DNA from: Cranoglanis bouderius
Taxonomy: Eukaryota > Chordata > Actinopteri > Siluriformes > Cranoglanididae
NCBI GenBank assembly: GCA_023630585.1
Contig: CM042558.1
Coordinates: 8,277,300-8,341,299 of the forward strand
DNA length: 64,000 nucleotides
Direction of reading: 5' to 3'
Below the pieces are notes generated by a model, which saw only the letters and a list, made by a program, of their open reading frames with translations, was not told where the DNA came from and made no database searches. Made by a program: the position numbers and the translations under genes. Position 1 is the first letter of the stretch. The number at the start of each line of letters is the position of its first letter. This document shows positions 49,346-60,077 of this stretch, piece by piece.

Positions 49346-49749
49346 CAGTCAAATTTCCCAGTATGATTATACTAAATATAAGCACTCTTGGAATCCCACT
49401 CACCAATCACATTAGTGGATCAGAACTAGCTGTTGTATACATACAGAATAATAATGCATGTAATAAATGGGTTATTTACATACCACATACTAATCACTGG
49501 GTTTCTAACTAAAATATTGAATTAAAGTGTTTAAAAAAACTTTTCAAACTTTATGTCTCAGTATCTTAAAATCACAGAATTGTCAGATATATAGCAGCAT
49601 TTGATCAAACAGAATATATACTATTACAATTCCAATCCAGATTAGGCAGCGTCAAATAAATAAACAAGGGATTGTGCCACTTATTTTATTATTCAGATGT
49701 AATTTCAGTTGTCCTAAGTAAAACCTCTCAGTCTACTTTTCAAATTTTG

Positions 49750-50201
49750 TTAAATACCGTAAAGAGCAGTAAACAGTAGTAAATGAAACAAAGTCAATAT
49801 TTGGTGTGACAAAAAAATAAAAAATAAAAATAGTAGTTTCTGGTACAATTAGTGCAGTTTTATAAGGAAATGAGCTGGTAAGTTTTATTGAGCATGTTGC
49901 AGAACCAGACACAGTTCTTCTGGAGACTTTGACTTTCGCACTCACTTCTTATTTCTGCAGCAAAACCCAGCAGCCTTCATTGTGTTTTTTGTCTGAAAAG
50001 TGTCTCTTGTGTAATATGCTGCTTTCTTTAATGACATACAAACATTTTTCTGTAACATTTAATTTTGTGCTAGAAAACTAATGTTTGGGAATCTAAAATG
50101 TTTTTTGTACTGACTTGATAATGTAGAAGTCATAAAATAAAAAATCTATAACAAAGTCTGCACTAAAAAATTTGGGTGCCTAAAACTTTTGCACAGCACT
50201 G
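49750..50201 (-). mobile_element. MITE family A, copy 5
   Basis: Homology starts near AAATACCGTAAAGAGCAGTA and runs to the terminus CAGTGCTGTGCAAAAG (minus-strand reading) with TA at 50202-50203. It repeats sequence already present in copy 4, so the two are separate insertions or a duplication. They do not form one element. Confidence 0.9.
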
Positions 50202-50240
50202 TATAAATATATATATATATATATAAAGTATGCTTTTATG

Positions 50241-51128
50241 CTTTTCAGCCTGAAATGAAGACGGACACAGTTTTTGTTTTATCCAGATGTATTTACTCAG
50301 TGCAACTTTTAACATCCGAGTGAAAGATATAACACCAACATGCCAGAAATTTTTTTTTAATTAAAAAAAACAGAATCTCTGATCACCCCCTCCTAAAAAT
50401 GATTTGTAAACTCAATCAGGTGTAGCTAATCACCTTCTCAATGGCACACAAAGCCATTTGACTTTCAACTGTGATCAGCTGTGGTCATTTTGATTAGCTC
50501 AGCATGAAAAGAGCTTTCCTGGAGCATTTTGTAGTGGAAGGCCACATGAACGCACCTTGAAGATTCTGAGGCCACACGGAAAAATGTGTTTTGGTCAGAT
50601 GAGACTAAAATTGAATTATTTGGCCTCAACACCAAACGATATGTCTGGCAGAAATCCAATACACTCACCATCCAAGTAACACCATTCCTACAGTAAAGCA
50701 TGGAGGTAGTAATATCCTGTTATGGGGGTGTTTCTCTGCAGCAGGGACTGGAGCACTTGTCAGGATAGAAGGAAAATGGATGGGGCAAAATACCATCAAA
50801 TTCTTGAGGAAAATCTGCTGAAGAGTGGGCAAATTTTGCAAAGTTAGTAGAAACATATCCCAACAGACTAAAGGCTGTAATTAAAAAAATTAAGGCAAAT
50901 TAAAGCAAGGAGGTGATCCTTTTTCCAACTCAGTGATTCTGGTTTTTAATTTTTAATTTTTAAATTTTTTTCTGACATGTTGGTGTTGTATCTTTCACTT
51001 GGATGTTATAAGTTGCACTGAGTAAATACATCTGGATAAAACAAAAACTGTGTCCGTCTTCATTTCAGGCTGAAAAGCAACAAAATGTGATTATTTTAAA
51101 GGGGAGTGATTCTTTTCTATACCCACTG
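50241..51128 (+). mobile_element. Tc1-like element with very similar long terminal inverted repeats
   Basis: The right end (CTATACCCACTG then TA at 51129-51130) and inner sequence mirror the left from about 50241 to 50385. Shared blocks include CAGCCTGAAATGAAGACGGA, CACAGTTTTTGTTTTATCCA, GATGTATTTACTCAGTGCAA and GAAAGATA(T/C)AACACCAACATG. The arms differ at only a few positions over at least 115 bp. The outermost 50 bp of the left arm are replaced by a TA microsatellite (50204-50228). Between the arms is a collapsed transposase. Confidence 0.88.
50570..50870 (+). pseudogene. Tc1 transposase relic inside the long-TIR element
   Basis: One frame reads EATRKNVFWSDETKIELFGL and NTKRYVWQKSNT, the first catalytic region of Tc1 transposases. 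The following CYGGVSLQQG.. part, in another frame, corresponds to the GGGSVMLWGCFS region. The DNA-binding domains and the last two catalytic residues are missing. The element relied on transposase supplied from elsewhere, if it moved at all. Confidence 0.8.
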
Positions 51129-51329
51129 TAGTTGTTAGCGATAGTACATTTGTCATAGTTACTGGCATCTCTAGAAATTCTTAGGAACAAAATGGAAATG
51201 AATGATGTTCTTATTTATATTTTATTTTTTAGGTTCACCTATGTGCTAAAGATTAAGGGATGCAAAGGAATTAAGACAAAAGTGTAATGGCTATGGCTAA
51301 TTTTAGTGTCATGCAGTGGCTATAAAAAA

Positions 51330-52230
51330 AATAACTACATGCCTATATCTAGACCCGTTAGGGCAGGAATGAAAACAATTGGAGCTGTAATGAACATGCC
51401 TGGTTGTGGACATGTGCATGTTACCCACATGCACAGTTAGAGAAGCAATTGTTTCTACAAGAAACATGGTTGGAGTACTTTCAGGTCACCAAGTTTCCAA
51501 AGCTACAGTTCAATGCCACTTTCATGCCAGCAAACTACATAATATGAGATAAGATCAACTTTTATTAATTCCTCATGGGTAAATGAATGAACATGTGCCA
51601 GAAGAAAGCCTTTCATTTCTTCTCATTTAACCCCAAACGTAAGCGCATGGAGGCACTAAACCCTACTGGAGCTTTGAGTAGAACCTGGTTCTGTGCTCAG
51701 ATGAGACAGAAAAATACAGATTTTTGGCCACAAACACTCTGAGTTGGTTTGGCTTATAAAGGGATAGTTATACAGAAAATAACTTAATCCTTATTGTTAA
51801 GTATGCTGGAGGATTTGTGAAATTTGGGGGCTATTTTTCCTCCAAAGGCCCTGGGAATCTTGTTAGGATACTTGACATCTTGGACTCCATGAAGCACAAG
51901 CAGACTTGAAATGAAAATCCATCTGCCTCTGCCAAGAACTTACAACTGGAACTTTGGAACTTCCAGCAGGATGATGATCCAAAACATATGTCCAAATCTA
52001 CACTAAAATGGTTCAGTGACCTCAGAATAATGCTTTTGATATGTCCATCCCAGTCTGCTGACTTAAACCCCATTGAAGACCTGTGGGGTGAGCTGAAGGG
52101 GAAAGGACCATGGAGGATGTAGAGAGATTGTGTATTGAGAAATGGCCTCAGATTCCTGGGTGTGTTTTCTCAAACTGCATCAAGCTTTGTAGGGGAAGAT
52201 ATAGTGCTGTTATGTTGGCAAGGGGTATTA
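51330..52230 (+). pseudogene. Tc1-like transposase, degraded but nearly full length
   Basis: Scattered frames read, in order, NMVGVLSGHQVSKATVQCHF, then a WFCAQMRQK piece where WSDET would be, an LVRILDILDSMK piece, and a well kept C-terminal part. That part has QDDDPKHMSKSTLKWF and SQSADLNPIEDLWGELKGKG, which contain the second catalytic Asp and, 34 residues on, the Glu. Several stops and frame shifts interrupt it. It is followed at about 52270-52368 by a terminal repeat. Confidence 0.85.
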
Positions 52231-52269
52231 TTATTATTATTATTATTTATTTATTTATTTTTTTCTGCT

Positions 52270-52368
52270 AAGGGTTTAAATGCACTTCAGTTAATGTGTT
52301 AAATTTACTTAAAATAAAAGACATTTTTCATAATGATTTTATACATCTTTACCAAGGGTGACAATAAT
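52270..52368 (-). mobile_element. Right terminal repeat of a Tc1-like element
   Basis: The inverted reading GATTATTGTCACCCTTGGTA AAGATG is related to the left end at 48475, so the 3.9 kb between them may be one element swollen by later insertions or two related ones side by side. A (TTA)n(TTTA)n run at 52228-52262 lies just inside. Confidence 0.65.
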
Positions 52369-52369
52369 C

Positions 52370-53430
52370 CTGTATCTGACTATGTGCAATTTATTCAAAA
52401 TATTCATATAAGGTAAAATAATTAAATGCATTTTATTTTTTCTTGAGTGTTTAATAAAAAAAATCATATGCACATGTGCATTCTCCCTTTGTAGGTTTAT
52501 TGCTCCTAACTGTGCAGAAGTTGGAATAAAGTAGGAGTAGGGGTGCTGTTGTATGTAAAGCATGTCCACTGGCAATCAGCCTTGTGTCTCCTTCAGGTCA
52601 GAGCAATAGATTGAGAAAGATAGGCTGCTGCTGATGGAATCACAAATCATAGTGCTCCTGAGACGGCTGTTAAACTGCACCTGTCTGGTCATGAAGATGC
52701 TCCGCTGCAAGCAGAATAGCAAATCAACAACAGAACAAAGTGGCCAGTGCAATTTAACACGTCGCTTTATATTCCAGGCTTTTTTTTTTTTTTAACACCA
52801 CCCACCAGAGTAACGATATGAAGCAAAATAACAGTGTTCAGTTTTCACAACTCGTATTACAATGCATTTAGTTCTTTGGAGGTGGTGCTGTTGTAACTTC
52901 CTTGTCAGTAGCACCTCCGTTTAATGAGGTATTATTTAAATATTAAACACTCTGTGTGTGTGAAAAGAAGTAATTGCCTTTTACCTTGAACAAAAACGGC
53001 ATGGAATTCCCATCTTGTGTAATTAACCTTTTCAAACGAAATTAAATAGTTGACACACAATAACAGGTCTTTTACAACATGGAAGGCGTGCTAGGTTATT
53101 CACAGTGCTCCATTGCAAGGCTGTCTGCAGGTATTCAGTGCTTGTGTGTAATGTTAGAATGAAAATTAGAAGCAGGGAAGGAAATACCAGTGAATAATAA
53201 AAAGATTAGCCAGCAAAACCACAACTGACAAATATCTGATTAGCAAGAGCGTTCATAAAGTGCACCTTAAATGCATATATTTCAATCAAACAGAAATACA
53301 TATGTGTTTCTTATTATCTAAACAAGAATCTGAAAAACATTCATATAAAATGTATTCAGTATCTGCAAATATACAATTATGGCCACTAGGATATTAAGTG
53401 AATATGAACATGTCATGATATATCAGTTAT
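52370..53430. other. No gene recognised
   Basis: AT-rich non-coding sequence. A T-run at 52780-52793 is the only simple repeat. Confidence 0.45.
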
Positions 53431-53545
53431 TTTGTCTCTATTCAGCATACAATTTATTTGGTTTCTATATGCTATGTGTTGTTTTGTTTGCATATGATAC
53501 GCATTTTATTTTCATATAGTATGTCTTTGTTTTGTTTCTATATGT
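53430..53545 (+). repeat. Outlying island of the 24-bp satellite
   Basis: GGTTTCTATATGCTATGTGT, GTTTGCATATGATACGC, TTTTCATATAGTATGTC and GTTTCTATATG follow one another with the spacing of the large array that starts 2.6 kb further on. The array evidently once continued through here and is split by retroelement sequence. Confidence 0.75.
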
Positions 53546-53599
53546 TTGTCAGGCAGCAGGGATGGATGCAGTGCAGGCACCAAAGCTTTATTTAAAAAG

Positions 53600-54903
53600 C
53601 TGGGACACAAATCTAAATCGTAAGTCAAACTTAGTAACCAAAACCTGGCAATGCTCAGGGAATTGGCATCCACCTGCAATATGAAAGGCTTGGAGGGATC
53701 ATGGTGTTTAAGAATGGGGGCTGAGGTGAAGGCTGAGGTGAAGGCTTCTATGAGGCGCTTGAATACTTGGTTTGCTGAGGGGTTACAATGAAGCGTCTTG
53801 GGTCTGTTCTTAAGCAGGGAAGTTAGGGCTCAGGCGATGGTGCTGAAACCCCCTGATGAACCTCCTAGAAAAGTCCAAACCCTAAGAATCTTTGCAGTTC
53901 CTTAACAGTAGTTGGAACAGACCAGTTAGAAATGACCATGACCTTGTCCTTGGTCCATAAATACCCCTTCTGGGCTGATGATACATCCTAAGAACGAGAT
54001 CTTTGAAACATGAAATTCAAGTTTATCCCATTTAACATAGAGATGGTTCTCCAAGTGCCGAGCAAGGAACCTTTCTGACATGGTGGATGTGTTTCTCTTT
54101 ACTTGGGGAGTAGATCAAGATATCGCAAATGTATTGTGTGCAATGACGAAATTGCCCATCACAGGGAATGTCACTAGCTATGATTCCATCCAAGTTGTGA
54201 ATTTAACTTATGTGAAAATATTGGAATATCGCATAAAACCTTTGCGAATAAAGCGCCGTTTCCACCCCATGTGGTCAAGAAAACAAAATCGTCAATTCCG
54301 TGGAAACACTTCCTCTCGCTCTCCACCATTTTTACTTTTCTGAGCCAATTATCCAATCACATGATTTGCTGAGGCAAAGTGACATGATGCGCATCTAGGA
54401 ATTTATTCAGTAAATGTGGTCCCAACGTAGCTTATGCGTTTGTCTTCTTATCGAATAAAACAATTATCCGACTCAATTGAGTGAATGTTTTTGGAGATTT
54501 TATTCACATTTGGTGTTTCCATCCAGTGTTTTTTTTTTTTAATGCAATATCCCAAAATTGGATTGTAACAAAGTTACTGATGAGACATTGGAATACTGGT
54601 GCTGAAGAGAGCCCATATGGCATTAATCAGTACTCAAAGTGACCAGAGGTGGCGCTAAAGACCATCTTCCATTTATCACCACCAACACAATAAATCACCA
54701 CCGACACAATAAAAACTGAACTTGAACTTGAACACACTTTGTTCTCCATCCAAATAAATAAATAAATAAACCTGTGGATGCTGACGAGGTTGATGGCCGA
54801 GTGAACAGGTCTGTTTCAGGGCCTCGTTGAAATATTCATCCATAGCCTGGATATCCTGGTAGCCCACTGGCTTTTGTTTTGTTGAAAACCTCCTTGATGT
54901 CAT
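53600..54903 (-). pseudogene. Ty3/gypsy-type retrotransposon pol fragment (reverse transcriptase)
   Basis: Reading leftward, scattered frames give IQAMDEYFNEALKQ (the stretch before the reverse transcriptase fingers), TSGHFEY then LMPYGLSSAPV (palm), ICDILIYSPSKEKHIHHVRK (the active-site region, with YICD where YIDD is expected), KISFLGCIISPEGVFM, TVKELQRF, and FKRLIEAFTSA with APILKHHDPSKPF (connection to RNase H). The order is that of a gypsy polymerase. Multiple stops and frame shifts are present, along with an insertion of about 390 bp (54175-54565). No integrase or full LTRs are attached. Confidence 0.88.
54175..54565. mobile_element. Insertion within the gypsy reverse transcriptase fossil
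   Basis: The palm segment ending QCL.. (about 54575) and the active-site segment beginning ..ICDILIYSPS (about 54135) are separated by roughly 390 bp of unrelated, non-coding sequence including ATTGGAATATCGCATAAAAC and GCGCCGTTTCCACCCCATG. No terminal repeats were resolved. The class is unknown. Confidence 0.5.
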
Positions 54904-54909
54904 GATACT

Positions 54910-55374
54910 AAGGGGGGATTTCTATTGTTTGGGCATGCAATGAGCGGAGAAGCCGATAAGAGAGGGTGCTTGCGGGAGAGAGCTATCGCGGAGGTCATGG
55001 TGGTGTGGATGAAGCTGTGCGGGGATATCTGCTGCTGCACACTGACACTACTCCAGATTACCTCCTGCATCCATTTAGCAGGCGAAGTATTCTGTCAGGC
55101 AGCTGGGACGGACGCAAGTACAGGTAAACAAGGCTTTCTCTCTTTCACCCCTGAGAAAAACTGCTTTTTTTGACTTCCACACGCAGTAAAGCTGGATTGG
55201 TGTTGGACCTAATGACGAATCACCCGTGACTCTTTATCTATTTTATAGAACATTATAATATACTTTATGACAATGTTTTGTATGAGCCACTGTGTGATTT
55301 CATAACGTAAAAACTGAATTGAAAATGAATTTTGTAAAACTTTCCCCCCTCTGTTGCGCGTTGTTGCCAGACTG

Positions 55375-55409
<35 letters not shown>

Positions 55410-56110
55410 AGTTGTTCAATGACTACTTTCATAAAATGTGATTAAAAATAAAGAAATAAAAAAAACATGAATCTTCAATCAAATTGATATTTTCTATTTA
55501 CTACCGCTATTGCATGTTGCTGGCCCAAAGTAACATACTCAAATGTATCCCCCCTCCCCTCCAAAAAACACCATGGGGGTTATTGTGCACCATGATAAGT
55601 AAAGAAATAAAGAAATAAATAAAAATAAATAAAAAAGTGTGGTCAAATATGTTTTGATCCATTATTTCATAAGGCATGCAGTAGAGGGTTAAAAACCTAA
55701 CAGACAAATCCCAATCGTAAGAAAAAACTCAGTAAGCAAAACCAGGCGACCAGCAAACAGCATAGGCGGAGAAAATCAGGAATCATAACCCGTGAGGACC
55801 AGAAATAAGATCAAAATCACAGTGTCAGAATAATAAGCTATAAAAAGCTTGGTACAACACACAGCCTGCACTTTGCAGTCAGATTGTGAACTATAGTCCT
55901 TTAATTAATACTGTGAATGTAATTGTGTTCAGGTGTGTGTGTGTGTGTGTGTTTGATCAGGACTACGGTGAGCTTGAACGTGACGCAGTGTGTGAGTGAG
56001 TGTTCGGGATTAGTTTTTTTGGTCGTCATTATTCTAGACGCGTTCTGTTCTGGAAGCTGTATTGTGACGTAGATTCGCGCGACGACGTGTTAATGGGAGG
56101 TCTTTATTAT
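54910..56110. other. Retroelement-associated and simple sequence, no gene
   Basis: TCTGTCAGGCAGCTGGGACG at 55093 resembles TTTGTCAGGCAGCAGGGATG at 53547, and CCAATCGTAAG...ACTCAGTAAGCAAAACCAGG near 55711 resembles CTAAATCGTAAGTCAAACTT and AGTAACCAAAACCTGG near 53613-53648. Pieces of one repeat therefore lie on both sides of the pol fossil. A GA run is at 55379-55408 and a GT run at 55933-55951. Confidence 0.45.
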
Positions 56111-56300
56111 TCTAAACGCTCAGTGTTCATTTGCTTTCCGTCTGCTGTGTGTTTATTTTATTTGGTTTGTTTATGCTGTGTGTTTATTTTGTTCCTAGAT
56201 GGTATGTATTTACTTTGTTTCTTGATGCTATGTCTTTATTTTGTTTCTATATGGTATGTGTTTATTTTTTCCCCTATATACTGTGTTTATTTTGTTTCTA

Positions 56301-56702
56301 CAGGGTGTCCCAAAAGTCTCCATATGTAGGAGAAATGAACACTTTTTAGCAAAATGTCTTCCAAAATGTTTCATACTTATATATTTTATATATATAATAT
56401 TATATATATATTTCAGATAGTCTTTAAGAACGCCTTTGACAAAAGAAGAACGTATTGAAATCATTCTCATGGCTGGATCAGGAAGCTTTGGCAAGGTTAC
56501 AATGGACTTTAACAGGAAACATGGCAAGCACATCACACACGACACTGTTGCCAAACTTAATTAACAAATTCAAAAAGAAATGCTGGAAGTGTTGCAGACC
56601 AACCAAGAAGTGGATGTCCACGAACATCCACTGACGAAGGCACACCTGACGTGGTGCTGGAATACATAATCCACTATGTATGAAGGATTTTGGGACTCCC
56701 TG
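56301..56702 (+). mobile_element. 402-bp Tc1/mariner-superfamily deletion derivative
   Basis: CAGGGTGTCCCAAAAGTCTC on the left and, inverted, CAGGGAGTCCCAAAATCCTT on the right are terminal repeats flanked by TA (56299-56300 and 56703-56704). Inside, about 56423-56650 reads LTKEERIEIILMAGSGSFGK and VTMDFNRKHGKHITHDTVAK, then a kinked GRP-like part, the helix-turn-helix region of a mariner-type transposase. The catalytic domain is gone. It is inserted inside the satellite. Confidence 0.85.
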
Positions 56703-56754
56703 TATATGGTGTGTATTGATGTTGTTTCTATGTGGTATGTGTTTATTTCATCAC

Positions 56755-56945
56755 TCTTTACAACCGTGGTGAGCAGAAAAGCATCTCAGAATGTACAAAA
56801 CATTGAATCTTGTGGTGGATGGGTTACAACAGCAGAAGACCACATGGAGCTGAACTCCTGCAAGCCAAGAACAGGAATCTGAGGCTCACCCAAACTGGGA
56901 AGTTAGTGATTAGGGGAAAAATGACCCAGTCTTTTTCCAGTTTAT
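56755..56945 (+). pseudogene. Tc1-like transposase fragment
   Basis: ACAACCGTGGTGAGCAGAAA, AGCATCTCAGAATGTACAAA and GGGTTACAACAGCAGAAGAC with AAGAACAGGAATCTGAGGCT is the piece that directly follows, in the intact family, the fragment found at 14959-15232. In frame it reads MGYNSRRPHGAELLQAKNRN LRL. Satellite sequence resumes on both sides. Confidence 0.75.
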
Positions 56946-57662
56946 TTGTTTCGATATGTAATGTGTTTATTTTTGTGTCTTCATGCTGTGTTTATTTTTG
57001 TTTTTATATTATGTATTGTTTTGTATTGTTTTGTTTTGTATATTGTTTTGTTGTATATGCTATGTGTTTATTTTTTCTATATGTTTTTATTTTTTATTTT
57101 ATTTTGTTTCTATATTCTAGTAAGTTTTGTTTCTATATGCAAAGTGTTTATTTTTTCTATATTCTATGTATTTATTTAGTTTTTATATGCTATGTATTTA
57201 TTTTGTTTCTATATGTTGTGTTTATTTTGTTGCTATATGTTACGCGTTTATTTTGTTTCTTAATTTTAGGTGTTTATTTTGTCTCTATATGCTGTTTCTT
57301 ATGTTTCTATATGTTGTGTTTCTTTTGTTTCTTTAAGCTGTTTATTTTGTTTTTGTATCTCGTGTTTATTTTGTTTCTATATGCTGTGTTTATTTTGTCA
57401 CTATATGTTATGAATTTTTGTTTCTATATGCTATGTGTTTATTTTGTTTCTACATCTTGTGTGTAATTTGTTTCTACATGTTATGTGTTTATTTTGTTTT
57501 TATATCTTATATGTTTTTATACATTGTTTTTGTTTCTATATGTTGTTTATTTTATTCTATATCTTGTTATTTTGTTCCCTTATTTTGTGTTTATTTTGTT
57601 TCTATATACTGTCTTAATTGTTTTCTATAACAAATTATATTAATTTGTTTCTATATCTTATG

Positions 57663-57665
<3 letters not shown>

Positions 57666-57718
<53 letters not shown>
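57666..57718. repeat. (TTA)n microsatellite within the satellite
   Basis: About 18 ATT units. It presumably grew out of a TTTATT stretch of the 24-bp unit. Confidence 0.95.
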
Positions 57719-58467
57719 TTATTCTATAGCTTGTATTATTTTGTTCCTTTATTTTGTGTTAATTTTGTTTTTATATGCTGTTTATTTGTTCTATATGTTA
57801 TGTTTTTATTTTATTTCTATGTGCTATGTATTTATTTCATTCTGTATGTTGTGTTTATTTTGTTTCTATATGTTATGTTTACTTTTACCTATATGTTATG
57901 CGATTTTTGTTTCTATATGCTGTATTTATTTTGTTTCTATATCTTTTGTATGTATTATTTTATTCTATATCTTGTGTTATTTTGATCCTTTATTTTGTTT
58001 CTATATGTTATATTTACTATTTCTATATGTTGTTTATTTTTTCTGTTATTAGCTTATTTTGTCTCTATATGCTGTGTTTATTTTATTTCTATATGTTACA
58101 TGTTAATTTTGTTTCTATATGTTATGTGTTTATTTTGTTTCTATATGCTGTGTTTATTTTGTTTATTTTGTTTACATATGTTATGTATTTTTATTTCTAT
58201 ATTCTGTCTGTTTATTTTGTTTCTGCCTCTTGTCTGTAATTTGTGTGTTAATTTAGTTTCTATATGCTATGTGTTTATTTAGTTTCTATATGTTATGTTT
58301 ATTTTTTCCTCTGTTATGTGATATTTTTTCTCTATGCTATGTGATTTTGTTGCATTTATTTTTTCCAATATCTTATGTGATATTTGTTTCTATATGCTCT
58401 GTGAGTTTTTGTTTCTATATGCTCTGTTTATTTTGTTTTTATATGCAATGTAATTTTTTTTCTATAT

Positions 58468-58883
58468 GCAATGTGATTTTTGTTTCTATATGCTCTGTGT
58501 TTATGTTGTTTCTATATGTTTTGTTTATTTTCTTATATATCTTATTTTGTTCCTTTATTTTATGCTTATTTTGTTTCTATATGCTGTTTATTTTGTTTCT
58601 ATATGCTCTGTGATTTTTGTTTCTATATGCTCTGTGATATTTGTTTCTATATGCTATGTGTTTTTGTTTCTATATGCAATGTGATTTTTGTTTCTATATG
58701 CTCTGTGTTTATGTTGTTTCTATATGTTTTGTTTATTTTCTTATATGTCTTATTTTGTTCCTTTATTTTATGCTTATTTTGTTTCTATATGCTGTTTATT
58801 TTGTTTCTATATGCTCTGTGATTTATGTTTCTATATGCTATGTGTTTTTGTTTCTATATGCTTTGTGATTTTTGTTTATTTAT
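58468..58883 (+). repeat. Higher-order 208-bp tandem duplication in the satellite
   Basis: The segment from GCAATGTGATTTTTG through CTCTGTGTTTATGTTG, TTATTTTCTTATAT, TTATTTTATGCTTATTTTG to CTCTGTGAT repeats nearly unchanged with a 208-bp offset (58468 against 58676). The two copies are much more alike than neighbouring 24-bp units, so the duplication is recent. Confidence 0.88.
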
Positions 58884-59940
58884 TTTATTCTATGTGCTAT
58901 GTATTTATTCTATATGTTGTGTTTATTTTGTTTCTATATGTTATGTTTACTTTTACCTATATGTTATGTGATATTTGTTTCTGTATACTATGTAATTTTT
59001 GTTTCGATATGCTGTGTTAATTGTTTCTATATTCTATGTATTTATTTAGTTTTTATATGCAATGTATTTATTTTGTTTCTAAATGTTGTGTTTATTTTGT
59101 TTCTATGTGTTAGTTTACTTTTACCTATATGCTCTGTGATTTTTGTTTCTATATGCTCTATGATATTTGTTTCTATATGCTATGTGTCTTTATTTCTATA
59201 TGCAATTTGATTTGTTTCTATACTCTGTGTTTATTTTGTTTCTATATGCTTTGTGATTTTTGTTTATTTATTTTATTCTATGTGCTATGTATTTATTTTG
59301 TTTCTATATGTTATGTTTAATTTTACCTATGTTATGTGATATTTGTTTATGTATGCTGTATTTATTTTGTTTCTATATCTTTTGTATTTATTATTATTTT
59401 ATTCTATATCTTGTGTTATTTTGATCCTTTATTTTGTCTCTTTATGCTGTGTTTATTTTTTCTATTTGCTATATATTTATTTTGTTTTTATATGCTGTGT
59501 TTATTTTTTTAATATATGTTTTTATTTTATTTCTGTGCTATGTGCTTATTTTGTTTCTATATGTTATGTTTACTTTTACCTATATGTTATGTGATCTTTG
59601 TTTCTGTATACTATGTAATTTTTGTTTCTATATGCTGTGTTTATTTTTTCTATATTCCATGCATTTATTTAGTTTTTATATGCTATGGATTTATTTTACT
59701 TCTATATGTTGTGTTTATTTTGTTTCTATGTTATGTTTATTTGTTACCTATATGTTATGATATTTGCTTTTATATGCATGTAAACTTTGTTTCTATATGC
59801 TCTGTTTTTGTTTCTATATGCTGTGTGATTTGTTTCTATACATTGTGTTTATTTTGTTTCTATATGTTTTGTTTATTTTATTCTGTATCTTGTAATTTTG
59901 TTCCTTTATTTTATGTTTATTTTGATTCTATATGCTGTGT

Positions 59941-60077
59941 GTTAGGTTCTCTCTCTCGCCTTTTTTGAATAAACTTTGCTGCACTATCTGACGTCTCTCC
60001 AGCGCATGCATCCTGACTACTCTCCCCTGACTCTTCAGCCTGCACCAGCTATACATAACAGAATACACTGCCAAAAC
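59941..60077 (+). mobile_element. LTR-like 3' end and leader before the Gag-like ORF
   Basis: AATAAA at 59968-59973 followed within about 50 bp by TGCACTATCTGACGTCTCTC and GCGCATGCATCCTGAC, then CATAACAGAATACACTGCCA just before the start codon. This looks like the R-U5 end of an LTR and the short leader of fish Ty3/gypsy elements. The LTR's U3 is not present: satellite sequence abuts at about 59940. Confidence 0.5.

Larger units (their letters stand above)
56125..59945 (+). repeat. Degenerate 24-bp satellite, first block
   Basis: The unit is close to GTTTCTATATGCTGTGTTTATTTT (24 bp), varying from about 18 to 30 bp through indels and T-tract changes; variants contain ACCTATATGTTATGTGATAT or TATATCTTGTGTTATTTTG. 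There is no TAA-rich barrier in one orientation, so overlapping plus-strand frames stay open for up to 218 codons and read as 8-residue hydrophobic periods (for example FVSICCVY and LFLYAVFI). A higher-order 208-bp unit is duplicated in tandem at 58468-58883. Interrupted by 56301-56702 and 56755-56945, and by (TTA)n at 57666-57718. Confidence 0.97.

Noticed and set aside
48670..50201. A single 1.5-kb autonomous parent of MITE family A with a transposase between its ends
   Set aside because: The right part repeats sequence already present in the left part, so these are two copies with foreign Tc1 sequence between them.
56810..57466. 218-codon hydrophobic ORF, and similar frames through 64000 (for example 61357-62199)
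   Set aside because: They are translations of the 24-bp satellite: the residues repeat every eight positions and all three plus frames are open over the same DNA.
56125..59945. CRISPR-like array
   Set aside because: The repeated unit is degenerate and contiguous with no unique spacers, and the DNA is from a vertebrate.
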